The notes beneath the pieces were generated by a model, which did not search any database, was not told the origin of the DNA, and saw only the letters and a list, made by a program, of their open reading frames with translations. Shown one piece after another: positions 17,309 through 25,958 of a DNA stretch of 64,000 nt. Origin of the DNA: Devosia sp. YIM 151766 (GTDB taxonomy: Bacteria; Pseudomonadota; Alphaproteobacteria; Rhizobiales; Devosiaceae); contig NZ_CP127251.1 of assembly GCF_030285925.1 (NCBI RefSeq), positions 1,674,001-1,738,000 on the forward strand. The letters are read 5' to 3'. Within the stretch, counting starts at the first letter, position 1; the number at the start of each line of letters is the position of its first letter. Both the position numbers and the translations under genes were made by a program.

Positions 17309-18088
17309 TCAACGTGAAGATTCGACCACTTGCACGGCCATGTCGAACTCGATCCGGCGCTTGGCGCGGCGCTCCATCGCCTCGTCGTCCTCGCCCCAGA
17401 GCCGAATCTGGTGGTCTTCGTCGACATGCGCCGCCGCCCAGACTTCATCGGCGCTAAGCAATTGATGCAGAAGGGCAATCGCCAGCATTCCCGAGCCCGT
17501 CAGCCCGGTGATAGACACCAGCGCGGTCAGGTTGATCAGCCCCTGCCCTTCCAGCGCCGCATCCAGCTTCGCCAAAGTCGCATCCGGCTGCTTCTGGTGA
17601 ATAATGCCAATGGTCGGCTGGAATGCCACGTCGAAATGCCGCGCCAGCTTGACCAGCGCGCCGTCCCATTGCCGCTCCTGTTCTTCGACCAATTCATGAG
17701 GAGAATCAGCGCGATAGAGCAATAGGTCATTGCCGGCGAACTTGCCGATTTCGGCCCGGAACGCCGGGATCATCTCCTCCCCGCTCTCCAAAGCCGAATT
17801 GATCAGCCGCACCATGGGCATTGTCGACGGATCGATGAATTCCCCCTGCGCCGCCCATTCCTTCGCCATCACCTGCGCAACGCTAAGGGCTTGCACCACC
17901 ACCGGAATCTTCCTTCCCGGCGTCCGCACCTGTCGCCCATCCAGCGTCACCGAATAGCCATCTTGTCCCCGGGCCACGTCGACGCTGCTATAAAAGCGCT
18001 TGGGCAATTCCACCTTGTTCAGGTGCTGCGCCCGGCCGTAACCGTCATCCAGGTGCTTCTGCGCCTCTTCCAGTTGGTCGCGCATCAT
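17309..18088 (-). CDS. ATP12 family F1F0-ATPase assembly chaperone
   Basis: The family binds the F1 alpha subunit in mitochondria and alphaproteobacteria and is needed to assemble active F1. The 259-residue protein shows KRFYSSVDV, the VTLDGRQVRTPGRK hairpin, EWAAQGEFIDPSTMPMVRL, RADSPHELVEEQERQWD and ALVSITGLTGSGMLAIAL, all typical of ATP12. The ATG at 18088 overlaps the HAD stop by four bases. It closes a six-gene reverse operon and is away from the ATP synthase genes, which are not in the window. Confidence 0.94.
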   Translation of the reverse strand: MMRDQLEEAQKHLDDGYGRAQHLNKVELPKRFYSSVDVARGQDGYSVTLDGRQVRTPGRKIPVVVQALSVAQVMAKEWAAQGEFIDPSTMPMVRLINSALESGEEMIPAFRAEIGKFAGNDLLLYRADSPHELVEEQERQWDGALVKLARHFDVAFQPTIGIIHQKQPDATLAKLDAALEGQGLINLTALVSITGLTGSGMLAIALLHQLLSADEVWAAAHVDEDHQIRLWGEDDEAMERRAKRRIEFDMAVQVVESSR

Positions 18089-18753
18089 GAATTCTCCAAC
18101 ACCCGATCAATCGCCGCCGGCAGGTCGGCATATTTCTCGACCAGAATATCGGCGCCGGCCCCGAGAAGCTCGCCGGGATCGTGATAACCCCATGTAACTC
18201 CTATGGTTTTCGTGCCAGCAGCCTTGCCCATTTCCATGTCGAACGTGGTGTCGCCGATGATCACCGTAAGACTCTTGTCGGCCCCCACTTCCTCCATGGC
18301 GCGCAGCATCATCCCCGGATGCGGCTTGGATGGATTGTGGTCTGGCGTTTGCAACGTCGAAAAATGCCCGGCAATGCCATGCAGTTCCGTCAAACGATGC
18401 ACACCGGCCAATCCCTTGCCCGTGGCGATGCCCAGCAACATGTCGGCTCGGCCACGCAGGACATTCAAGGCGTCCAGCGCCCCCGGAAACAATCCCTCGC
18501 GCCCCTCGGCGGAAACCAGCGCCGCGCGATAATGGCCGCGATAGTCGTCAGCCAATTTGTCAGCCAGTTCAATATCTTGCGAGCCCAGCAATTGCAGCAT
18601 GGCCCGTGGCAGGCTAAGGCCGATGACCCTCCGCACCTGATCGGGCTCCGGCACATTCAGCCCGGCCCCGGCAAAGGTGGTGGCCATATGTTCGCCAATC
18701 AGCGACGCCGTATCGATCAGCGTTCCATCCATGTCGAACATGATCAATTTCAC
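18085..18753 (-). CDS. HAD family hydrolase (Gph/phosphatase-like)
   Basis: A 222-residue haloacid-dehalogenase-fold phosphatase. Motif I with nucleophile Asp7 and Asp9 (FDMDGTLIDT), motif II threonine in LGIATGKG, motif III Lys in NPSKPHPGM and motif IV Asp in VIIGDTTFDMEMG are all present. The cap is the helical C1 type as in phosphoglycolate phosphatase and related nucleotide or sugar phosphatases. The true substrate cannot be read from sequence. Its start overlaps the rluC-like stop (ATGA) and its stop overlaps the ATP12 start, so the three are coupled. Confidence 0.93.
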   Translation of the reverse strand: MKLIMFDMDGTLIDTASLIGEHMATTFAGAGLNVPEPDQVRRVIGLSLPRAMLQLLGSQDIELADKLADDYRGHYRAALVSAEGREGLFPGALDALNVLRGRADMLLGIATGKGLAGVHRLTELHGIAGHFSTLQTPDHNPSKPHPGMMLRAMEEVGADKSLTVIIGDTTFDMEMGKAAGTKTIGVTWGYHDPGELLGAGADILVEKYADLPAAIDRVLENS

Positions 18754-19739
18754 GCCACGTCCTCCGGATCGTCATTCTGCGCATCGAACCGATCCGGATC
18801 GAAGCCGAGCGCTTCAAAGCTCTGCCGCATATGCGGCGGCAAAGGCGCTGAAATATCTATCTTTTTTCCGTTGCGCAGCGGCAGGGCGATGCGCCTTGCA
18901 TGCAGATGCAGACCGTCGGCAAGCCCCGGCGCTTCCTGCCAGTTCTCGATATTGAAATAGCGCGGATCGCCGATGATCGGCGTCCCCAACTGCGCCATAT
19001 GCACGCGCAATTGGTGCGTCCGGCCAGTCACCGGCTTCAGCGTCACCCAGGCAAACCGCCGGCTTGCCGTATCGGTGGTCGAATAATAGCTCAACGAATG
19101 CACCGCGCCCGGAGCACCATTGCGCACCACCGCCATCTGCTCGCCATCCGCCGTCTGCCGCTTGGCCAGAAAGCAGGAAATCTCGCCCTGGCGCGGACTT
19201 GGATTGCCCGCCACCACGGCCCAATAGATCTTCCTTGCCGAACGCGACCGGAACACCGAGCCGAAATGCTTCGCCGCCGCAGCGGTCTTCGCCACCACCA
19301 GGCAACCCGAAGTGTCCCGGTCCAGCCGATGCACCAGACGCGGCGCTTCGCCCTGCTTGTTGGGCAGGTTCTTCAGCAGCCCGTCCAGATGCCGCGTGGT
19401 GCCGCTGCCCCCCTGTACCGCCAGGCCATGCGGCTTGTCGAAGATATAGAGATCGTCGTCCTCGTAAAGGATCAAGTCCTTGAGAAACCTGGCATCTTCT
19501 TCATTCACGCGGTGCGGTCGAACGGTGTCGGGATCATCGATCGGCGGGATGCGAACCACCTGCCCCTGCACCAGGCGCGTACTGGTCTGCGCCTTCGCCT
19601 TGTCGACCCGCACCTCACCGTTCCGGATCAGCTTCTGCAGACGGGCGAAGCCAAGCTGCGGGAAATGCCGGGAAAACCAGCGGTCCAGCCGCATCCCGTC
19701 ATCATCCGCCACGACTTCTCGATGTTGAACGCCGCTCAT
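18750..19739 (-). CDS. rluC: RluA/RluC family pseudouridine synthase
   Basis: Converts uridine to pseudouridine in ribosomal RNA; the RluC type modifies 23S rRNA. The 329-residue protein has an N-terminal S4 RNA-binding domain (about residues 15-65) and a catalytic domain with HRLDRDTSGCLV, catalytic Asp140. Further motifs are DKPHGLAVQGG, ITGR-like VTGRTHQLRVHMA and IIGDPRY. ATG at 19739 (MSGVQ) overlaps the crcB stop by four bases; a longer frame to 19787 is rejected. RluC versus RluD specificity is inferred from overall form only. Confidence 0.93.
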   Translation of the reverse strand: MSGVQHREVVADDDGMRLDRWFSRHFPQLGFARLQKLIRNGEVRVDKAKAQTSTRLVQGQVVRIPPIDDPDTVRPHRVNEEDARFLKDLILYEDDDLYIFDKPHGLAVQGGSGTTRHLDGLLKNLPNKQGEAPRLVHRLDRDTSGCLVVAKTAAAAKHFGSVFRSRSARKIYWAVVAGNPSPRQGEISCFLAKRQTADGEQMAVVRNGAPGAVHSLSYYSTTDTASRRFAWVTLKPVTGRTHQLRVHMAQLGTPIIGDPRYFNIENWQEAPGLADGLHLHARRIALPLRNGKKIDISAPLPPHMRQSFEALGFDPDRFDAQNDDPEDVA

Positions 19740-20116
19740 GCCGCACCTCTGGTTATCAGCAGCCCGAGATATAGACCGAACAGGCAAACTACAACTGACA
19801 AGCCGATGTAAAGTAGAGCCTGGCCGATCTCGCCGCGCTCGATCAGCACAATGGTATCGAGCGAGAAGGAGGAGAAGGTCGTGAAGCCCCCGAGAATGCC
19901 GACAGCGACGAACAGTCTGATTTCATTGGCAAAAGCCGGCAGCGTCCGGGCTAAAGTGCCGATCAGGACGCCCATCAGGAAGGAGCCGAGGATATTGACC
20001 AGCAGCGTCGCCAGCGGAAAACCGGCCGCCCACCAACGACCGACAAGCACGTAGGCGCCATAGCGGGCCGTTGCGCCAATGGCGCCGCCCAGCCCGACGA
20101 GAAAAACAGCCTGCAT
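19736..20116 (-). CDS. crcB: fluoride efflux channel CrcB/Fluc
   Basis: Dual-topology fluoride channel that protects the cell from fluoride. The 126-residue protein has four helices and the family signatures GGAIGATARYG (10-20), NILGSFLMG with Asn41 (41-49) and GGFTTFSSFSLD with the phenylalanine box (76-87). Its start lies three bases after the rarA stop and its end overlaps rluC. No fluoride riboswitch is expected or seen because it is internal to an operon. A single copy is enough in dual-topology members. Confidence 0.96.
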   Translation of the reverse strand: MQAVFLVGLGGAIGATARYGAYVLVGRWWAAGFPLATLLVNILGSFLMGVLIGTLARTLPAFANEIRLFVAVGILGGFTTFSSFSLDTIVLIERGEIGQALLYIGLSVVVCLFGLYLGLLITRGAA

Positions 20117-20119
20117 CGC

Positions 20120-21442
20120 TTAATCTCCTGATTCCGCGGGATATTTCGAAGCACGGAGGCGAGCGAAATAGTCCATGCGTTTGCGCAGGTCGCGTTCGAA
20201 GCCCCGCTCGACCGGATGATAAAAATCCTGCCGCCCGATTTTTTCCGGGAAATATTCCTGGCCGGAAAACGCTTCGGGTGTATCGTGGTCGTAAATATAG
20301 CCCTCGCCATAGCCCTGCCCCTTCATCATCTTGGTCGGGGCGTTGAGGATCACCATTGGCGGCGTTGGCGAACCCGTTGATTTGGCAACCGAAATCGCGG
20401 ACTTGAAGGCCGTGTAGATGGCGTTCGACTTGGGGGCCAGCGCCAGATAGACGACGACCTGCGCCAGCGACAATTCACCCTCGGGTGAGCCGAGCATCTG
20501 ATAGGCGTCGCGGGCGGCGACGGCGAGGGTCAGGGCCTGCGGATCGGCGAGGCCGATATCCTCGGAAGCCATGCGAATCAAGCGTCTGGCAAGGAATAAC
20601 GGGTCTTCGCCGGCATCCAGCATCCGGGCGAAATAGTAGAGGGCGGCGTCCGGATCGGAGCCGCGTATGGTCTTGTGCAGCGCGGAAATGAGGTTGTAAT
20701 GGCCATCCTGCGCCTTGTCGTAGATCGGTGCCCGGCGCTGCACTATCGTTAGCAGACTGCTAACATCCAGCGTCTCGTCCGGGTGAACCGAGGCCAGAAT
20801 TTCCTCGACCAGTCCCAGCAGCGCTCGCCCGTCGCCATCGGCGAGGCCGAGCAGGGTTTCGCGCGCCGCATCGTCCAGCGGTAATTTGGCGCCCAGCAAT
20901 GTCTCCGCCCGCCCCAGCAATTTTTCGAGATCGTCGCGGCCCAGCGACTCGAAACGCAGCACCTGGCTGCGGGAGAGCAGCGCGGCATTAAGTTCGAAAG
21001 ACGGATTCTCGGTGGTCGCCCCGACCAGGACCACGGTGCCGTCTTCCATGACCGGCAGGAAACTGTCCTGCTGGGCCCGGTTGAAGCGATGGATTTCGTC
21101 GACGAATAACAGGGTGCGGTGGCCCGACAGGCGCTCGAACCGGGCTTTCTCGAAAACCTTCTTGAGATCGGCGACGCCGGAGAAGATCGCGGAAATCTGC
21201 TCGAAACGGTAGCCGATCTGGTCGGCGAGCAATCGGGCCACGGTGGTCTTGCCGGTGCCGGGCGGTCCCCACAGGATCAGGGAGCCGAGGCGGCCGGAGG
21301 CCAGCATGCGCCGCAGCGTGCCATTGGGGCCGAGCAGGTGCTCCTGCCCGATCACCTCATCCAGATTCTGCGGACGGAGTTGGTCGGCCAGCGGGCGGGC
21401 CTTGTCGGTTTCTGACGGGTCGGCGGAGAAAAGATCGGACAT
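20120..21442 (-). CDS. rarA: replication-associated recombination protein RarA (MgsA)
   Basis: AAA+ ATPase related to the clamp-loader ATPases that acts at stalled replication forks. The 440-residue protein has Walker A GPPGTGKTT (59-67), Walker B LLFVDEIHRFNRAQQD, sensor 1 GATTENPSF and the C-terminal tetramerisation region (APKSNAIYTAFKSA, ending GYGEGYIYDHD and FSGQEYFP). QLRPQNLDEVIGQEHLLGP near residue 21 is characteristic of the family. It follows degQ by 133 bases on the same strand and is three bases before crcB. Confidence 0.97.
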   Translation of the reverse strand: MSDLFSADPSETDKARPLADQLRPQNLDEVIGQEHLLGPNGTLRRMLASGRLGSLILWGPPGTGKTTVARLLADQIGYRFEQISAIFSGVADLKKVFEKARFERLSGHRTLLFVDEIHRFNRAQQDSFLPVMEDGTVVLVGATTENPSFELNAALLSRSQVLRFESLGRDDLEKLLGRAETLLGAKLPLDDAARETLLGLADGDGRALLGLVEEILASVHPDETLDVSSLLTIVQRRAPIYDKAQDGHYNLISALHKTIRGSDPDAALYYFARMLDAGEDPLFLARRLIRMASEDIGLADPQALTLAVAARDAYQMLGSPEGELSLAQVVVYLALAPKSNAIYTAFKSAISVAKSTGSPTPPMVILNAPTKMMKGQGYGEGYIYDHDTPEAFSGQEYFPEKIGRQDFYHPVERGFERDLRKRMDYFARLRASKYPAESGD

Positions 21443-21524
21443 GAAGGGGTTCTAGCTCAAATCGGCCGAATTTCGTAGCACTGCAAACGGAAATGCCCCG
21501 CCATTCGAGCACAGCTCTCATGGC

Positions 21525-21579
21525 CTGAGCGCTTCAAATCGCGCCACTGGCGCGATTTGCCCTGCGGGACGGCGCTCAG
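21525..21579 (-). repeat. nested palindrome between degQ and rarA
   Basis: An inner perfect 11-bp inverted repeat (aaatcgcgcca at 21536-21546 and its complement at 21548-21558) lies within an outer 8-bp repeat (ctgagcgc at 21525 and gcgctcag at 21572). It covers the degQ stop codon. No T-run follows, so it is more likely an extragenic palindrome or mRNA-stabilising hairpin than a terminator. Confidence 0.6.
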
Positions 21580-23060
21580 CCACTCACGATCGAGCGGCTT
21601 ACTCTGCCATTGCGTTGCAGGATGATCTGCCAGGTGCGGACGCGCTGGCTGGCGATCTGCTGGAAGCTCCGGGCGCTGGTGATGTCATTGTCGTTGAGCG
21701 CCAGGATGATGTCGTCGACCCGGAGCCCCATGGCTTCGGCGGCCGATCCCGGCTCGATGGCGGTGACGATGACTCCTTTGGCGTCATAGGGCAGGCCCTT
21801 GGCCTCGCTCAGGGCGGGATCGAGCTCGCGGACGGTGACGCCGGCAAAGCGGGTATTGCCGGCGATGGCGGCAACCGCTTCGGCGGGCGGCTGCGGGGCC
21901 GCCTCGACCGGGAAGGCAATGGTCTCGCTCGCGCCGCCGCGCAGGCGTTCGAGATCGGCGGGCTGGCCAATCGGCCTGGTGGCAAGACGGAAATTGAAGC
22001 CGCTGGGATCGTCGATCCGCAAACCATCCACCGAAAGAATGACATCGCCGGACTGGAAACCGGCGCGCTCGGCCGGACCGCCCGGCGCGACTTCGGTGAT
22101 CATCGCCCCATGCGGCGCCGCCATGCCCAGGCTGGCGGCGATATCGGCGGTGACCGCCTGCATCTTGGCGCCGAACCACGGGCGGACGATTTCGCCGCCG
22201 CTGACGCCGGCCTCGGCCACGAGCCGCGCCATATTGGCGGGAATGGCAAAGCCGATGCCCACCGAACCGCCCGTCTGGGAATAGATGGCGGTGTTGATAC
22301 CCACCAGGTCGCCGGACAGATCGACCAGCGCGCCGCCGGAATTGCCGGGATTGATGGCGGCATCGGTCTGGATGAAGAATTCATAATCCGACGCTTCGAC
22401 CCCGGTGCGTGCCAGGGCCGAAACGATGCCGCTGGTGACTGTCTGGCCGACGCCGAAGGGATTGCCGATGGCCAGGACCAGATCGCCCACCAGCAAGGCG
22501 TCGCTGTCGGCGAAGGTGATAGCGGGAAAAGCGGTGGCCTCGGCATTGCGGACCCGCAGTACCGCCAGATCGGTCTGCTGGTCCTCTACCACCAGATCGA
22601 CGGCATATTCGCGCCCGTCGCTGAGCGCGATGCGAATATCGGTCGCGCCGGTGATGACGTGGCTATTGGTGAGAATGACGCCGCTTGCATCGACGATGAC
22701 GCCCGAGCCCAGAGAGCGGGATTCGCGCGGCCTGGTCTGGAAATATCGATCGCCGAAAAAGCGCGAGAAGAACGGATCGCTGGCAAAGGGCGAAACCACC
22801 TGCTGCTCGATGCGGGTGGCATAGACATTGACCACCGAAGGCGACACCGCCTGGACGACGGGCGCGAAGCTGAGCCTGATCTGCGGATCGGTTTGCGGAA
22901 CCATGCGTTCCACCTCTGCCGGCGGCGCCGTCGCAACGGGCGCAATCGGCACCTGAGCATGAATCGGCGGCGCGCCATTCCATGGCGCCAAAGCCAAGGT
23001 GCCACCCAGCGCGAGCAGCGCCAGAATTACTGCTGAAAACACCAGCGTTCGCAATGACAT
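21576..23060 (-). CDS. degQ: DegQ/Do-like periplasmic serine protease (HtrA family)
   Basis: Envelope protease and chaperone that handles misfolded exported proteins. The 494-residue protein starts with a signal anchor or signal peptide (about residues 2-26). The trypsin-like domain shows His134 (TNSHVITG), Asp164 (QQTDLAVL) and Ser241 (INPGNSGGALVD). Two PDZ domains follow at about 275-370 and 395-492. ATG at 23060 is preferred to an in-frame TTG two codons earlier. It heads a minus-strand operon with rarA, crcB, rluC, a HAD gene and ATP12. DegP and DegQ cannot be separated reliably by eye. Confidence 0.95.
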   Translation of the reverse strand: MSLRTLVFSAVILALLALGGTLALAPWNGAPPIHAQVPIAPVATAPPAEVERMVPQTDPQIRLSFAPVVQAVSPSVVNVYATRIEQQVVSPFASDPFFSRFFGDRYFQTRPRESRSLGSGVIVDASGVILTNSHVITGATDIRIALSDGREYAVDLVVEDQQTDLAVLRVRNAEATAFPAITFADSDALLVGDLVLAIGNPFGVGQTVTSGIVSALARTGVEASDYEFFIQTDAAINPGNSGGALVDLSGDLVGINTAIYSQTGGSVGIGFAIPANMARLVAEAGVSGGEIVRPWFGAKMQAVTADIAASLGMAAPHGAMITEVAPGGPAERAGFQSGDVILSVDGLRIDDPSGFNFRLATRPIGQPADLERLRGGASETIAFPVEAAPQPPAEAVAAIAGNTRFAGVTVRELDPALSEAKGLPYDAKGVIVTAIEPGSAAEAMGLRVDDIILALNDNDITSARSFQQIASQRVRTWQIILQRNGRVSRSIVSG

Positions 23061-23261
23061 GAACAAACCTTCGGAATCAATTCTTCAGCCTGTCGACCGG
23101 CTCCGGGCCCAGCAAGCAAGGCGCGCGGAATCTGTCATCAAAATGACGCCCGCGCATTGTTGGTATAGGACCTAAATAAACATTTGCACCGGGGGGACCC
23201 CAGCCCTATATGCAGCGCTCATTTCCGCCGCTTGCTCCAGCCTTGAAAGGCCTGTTGTCCA

Positions 23262-24443
23262 ATGAATGACGAGCCGAAAATCCTGCATGCCAATACTTCC
23301 GCGCTGATTGCGGCGGAAGCGCCGGATTATCCCTCTTTCCTGTTTTCAGAGAAGGAATTCCGCAGGGCGATCAAGGTCTTCAAGAAGGGCTTTGACGGGC
23401 TGCTGACCTATGCGGTGAAGTGCAATCCCTCCCCGCACATCATCGCGCAATTGCATGACGAGGGCATCACGGCCTTCGACGTGGCCTCCAATGTCGAAAT
23501 GGAGCTGGTGCGCGACTACGCTCCCGGCGCGGTGATGCATTACAACAACCCGATCAAGAACAAGCGCGAGATCGAACGCGCCTATGAGGAATTCGGGGTT
23601 CGCAGCTTCACCATCGACCATCCGCAGCAACTCGACCAGTTGGCCGCCGTGGTGTCGCCCAGCCGCGACGTGGAAGTGACTACGCGCTTCAAGGCCGGCA
23701 AGGCGCTGAAATCCTACGATTTCGGCATCAAGTTCGGCGTCATGGAGCAATCGGCGCCCGAGATCGTCACCGCCGTGGACAAGATGGGCTATACGCCCAG
23801 CCTCTGCTTCCATGTCGGCAGCCAGTGCGAAGACGCCTATGCCTATGAGCGCCACATCGCCGCAGCCGCACGTATCGTCAATGAAGCGGGCATCGAATTG
23901 AAGCGCCTCAATATCGGCGGCGGCTATCCGGCCCCCTACCCGACCAGCGTGGCGCCCCCCATGGATCATTATTTCGACACCATTAAAGCCGCAGTCGAGG
24001 AACATTTCGGCAAGAACAAGCCCGAGCTGATCATCGAGCCGGGCCGGGCGCTGGTCACCTCGTCCACCTCGCTGCTCTTGCGCGTCAAGCATCAGCGCGG
24101 CGGCCAGTCGGTCTATGTCAATGACGGCGCCTATGGCGCGCTGATGGAAGTGAAGTTCATGCATTTCACTCCGCCGGTGCGCGTCTGGCGGGGCCCGCGC
24201 CTGCACGACAATAATGGCGAATTCAGCGAATTCACCATCTGGGGCCCGACCTGCGACAGCTATGACGTGCTGCCCCAAGTCTTCACCCTGCCCGCCGATA
24301 TCGACGAGGACGACTGGATCGAGTTCGGCCTGATGGGCGCCTATACCCAAGCCTCGCTGACCCCGTTCAACGGCTTCGTGCGCCGCGATCAATACTGGGT
24401 CGAGAACGTCTATACCGGCAAGGATATGGCGCCGGCGGAGTGA
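23262..24443 (+). CDS. type III PLP-dependent decarboxylase (ornithine decarboxylase-like)
   Basis: Fold-type III pyridoxal-phosphate enzyme of 393 residues in the eukaryotic-like ornithine/lysine decarboxylase group, which makes polyamines. Seen: the Schiff-base lysine Lys53 in TYAVKCNP, FDVASNVEME, FHVGSQCED, the glycine-rich phosphate loop LNIGGGYPAPYP, the EPGRALV motif, GPTCDSYDVL with the catalytic Cys, and the tyrosine in GAYTQAS. The substrate, ornithine or lysine, cannot be fixed from these motifs. It is divergent from degQ across 201 bases and is followed by an LLM oxidoreductase. Confidence 0.93.
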   Translation: MNDEPKILHANTSALIAAEAPDYPSFLFSEKEFRRAIKVFKKGFDGLLTYAVKCNPSPHIIAQLHDEGITAFDVASNVEMELVRDYAPGAVMHYNNPIKNKREIERAYEEFGVRSFTIDHPQQLDQLAAVVSPSRDVEVTTRFKAGKALKSYDFGIKFGVMEQSAPEIVTAVDKMGYTPSLCFHVGSQCEDAYAYERHIAAAARIVNEAGIELKRLNIGGGYPAPYPTSVAPPMDHYFDTIKAAVEEHFGKNKPELIIEPGRALVTSSTSLLLRVKHQRGGQSVYVNDGAYGALMEVKFMHFTPPVRVWRGPRLHDNNGEFSEFTIWGPTCDSYDVLPQVFTLPADIDEDDWIEFGLMGAYTQASLTPFNGFVRRDQYWVENVYTGKDMAPAE

Positions 24444-24554
24444 ATGGCAGGAGGATGATCGGGCAAGGAGCGGTTACATCGCTGTGCCGCCTTGCCCGGC
24501 CGTTGGGTATCGACCAGATAGCAGGCTATCTTTCGTAACCATCGGAACTTTGCC

Positions 24555-25424
24555 ATGACTGATTATGGGCACGCACTGCGTTTCGGCACGTTCATCACGC
24601 CATCGGCACAAAATCCCGACGCTGTCGTCGCCCTGGCGCAGGCGACCGAGGCGGCGGGGCTGGATCTCGCTACCTTCCAGGACCATCCCTATCAGGCCAA
24701 TTTTCTCGACACCTGGACGCTGCTGTCCTTCGTGGCCGCCAAGACCGAGCGCATCAGCCTTGCAGGCAATGTGCTGAACCTGCCGCTGCGCCAGCCGGCG
24801 GTGCTGGCGCGAGCGATGGCAAGCCTCGATCTGCTGTCGCATGGACGGGCCGAGCTGGGACTGGGCTCCGGCGCCTTCTGGGAGGGCATCGAGGCCATGG
24901 GCGGCGGCAAGCTGACGCCGGGCCAGGCGGTGGACGCACTGGACGAGGCCATAGACATCATTCGCGGCATCTGGGATGCCGGGGAGCCAGGCGGGGTCCG
25001 GGTCGAGGGACGCTTCCATCAGGCGCGCGGAGCGCGCCGCGGGCCCCTGCCCGCACATCCTATCGGCATCTGGGTGGGCGCCTACAAGCCGCGCATGCTC
25101 AAGCTGATCGGCCGCAAGGGCGACGGCTGGTTGCCGTCGCTGGGTTATATCAAAAGCCCCGGCCTTGCCGAGGCAAACGCCATCATCGACGCGGCGGCGG
25201 AGGAGGCCGGGCGCGATCCGCGCGAAATCCGGCGGCTGATCAATCTTCAGGGCCGGCTGGGGGCGCCGGAAGATTGGCAGCGGATGGTCGAGCAGATCGC
25301 GACGCTGGCGCTGGAGCACGGTTTTTCCACCTTCATCCTGCCCGCCGACAGCTCCGGCCCCATCGACCTGTTCGGCAAGGAAGTGGCCCCGGCGGTGCGC
25401 GAACTGGTGAGCAAGGCGCGGTAG
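24555..25424 (+). CDS. LLM class flavin-dependent oxidoreductase
   Basis: A 289-residue TIM-barrel flavin (FMN or F420) oxidoreductase of the luciferase-like monooxygenase superfamily. Recognisable pieces are RFGTFITPSAQNPDAVVALA at the start, WTLLSFVAAKTERISLAGNV, the RQPAVLARAMASLDLLSHGRAELGLGSG block, PIGIWVGAYKPRMLKLIGRKGDGW, and the C-terminal TFILPADSS. Members oxidise alkanes, sulfonates, nitrilotriacetate and other small molecules; the substrate here is unknown. It lies 111 bases after the decarboxylase gene and converges on the ribosomal-protein terminator. Confidence 0.9.
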   Translation: MTDYGHALRFGTFITPSAQNPDAVVALAQATEAAGLDLATFQDHPYQANFLDTWTLLSFVAAKTERISLAGNVLNLPLRQPAVLARAMASLDLLSHGRAELGLGSGAFWEGIEAMGGGKLTPGQAVDALDEAIDIIRGIWDAGEPGGVRVEGRFHQARGARRGPLPAHPIGIWVGAYKPRMLKLIGRKGDGWLPSLGYIKSPGLAEANAIIDAAAEEAGRDPREIRRLINLQGRLGAPEDWQRMVEQIATLALEHGFSTFILPADSSGPIDLFGKEVAPAVRELVSKAR

Positions 25425-25449
25425 GCGGCAGGACTTTCCCGCGCCCATG

Positions 25450-25480
25450 AAAAAGGCGGCCACGGAGAACCGTGGCCGCC
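25450..25480 (-). terminator. rho-independent terminator after rplQ
   Basis: A perfect 11-bp stem (GGCGGCCACGG with its complement) around a 4-base loop at 25455-25480 is followed on the minus strand by a run of five Ts (25454-25450). It is placed 25 bases after the rplQ stop and ends the 31-kb ribosomal block. In the other direction it also lies 26 bases after the LLM gene. Confidence 0.92.
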
Positions 25481-25504
25481 TCAATTCATTTCTACCGGCC
25501 GGTC

Positions 25505-25927
25505 TTACGCGGCTTCGGCTTCGTCGTCCTGCGTGAAGGTCGGACCGGAATCCAGACCCTTGGCATTAACGTCGCGATCGACGAATTCGATCACCGCCAG
25601 CGGCGCGTTGTCGCCATAGCGGAAGCCGGCCTTGAGGATGCGGATATAGCCGCCCTGGCGTTCGGCATAGCGCGGACCGAGCACGGCGAACAGCTTGGCA
25701 ACCTGGGTCTCGTCGCGAATCTGCGCGATGGCCTGGCGGCGCGCATGCAGGTCGCCGCGCTTGCCCAGGGTGATGAGCTTCTCGACGATCGGACGCAGGT
25801 CCTTGGCCTTGGGAAGCGTGGTGACGATCTGCTCGTGCTTGATCAGCGCCGCGGACATGTTGGCGAACATGGCCTTGCGGTGGGAAGCGGTCCGGTTGAG
25901 CTTGCGGCCTGAATTACCATGGCGCAT
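25505..25927 (-). CDS. rplQ: 50S ribosomal protein L17
   Basis: Large-subunit protein L17 of 140 residues, last gene of the alpha operon. The N-terminal [20 protein letters not shown] and the central [21 protein letters not shown] are the family hallmark. The C-terminus carries an acidic Ala/Glu tail (DDEAEAA) seen in many alphaproteobacteria. It follows rpoA by 31 bases and precedes the strong terminator at 25450-25480. Confidence 0.98.
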   Translation of the reverse strand: MRHGNSGRKLNRTASHRKAMFANMSAALIKHEQIVTTLPKAKDLRPIVEKLITLGKRGDLHARRQAIAQIRDETQVAKLFAVLGPRYAERQGGYIRILKAGFRYGDNAPLAVIEFVDRDVNAKGLDSGPTFTQDDEAEAA

Positions 25928-25958
25928 GGGTTTCTCCTAAAATCTTGGCAGCGCCGGA

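Noticed and set aside
21536..21558. Terminator after degQ
   Set aside because: The stem is strong but no T-run follows and the operon appears to continue into rarA, so it is listed as a repeat.
23067..23261. Small RNA or riboswitch between degQ and the decarboxylase
   Set aside because: G-runs (ggggggacccc) are present but no known riboswitch or SRP RNA pattern could be recognised.
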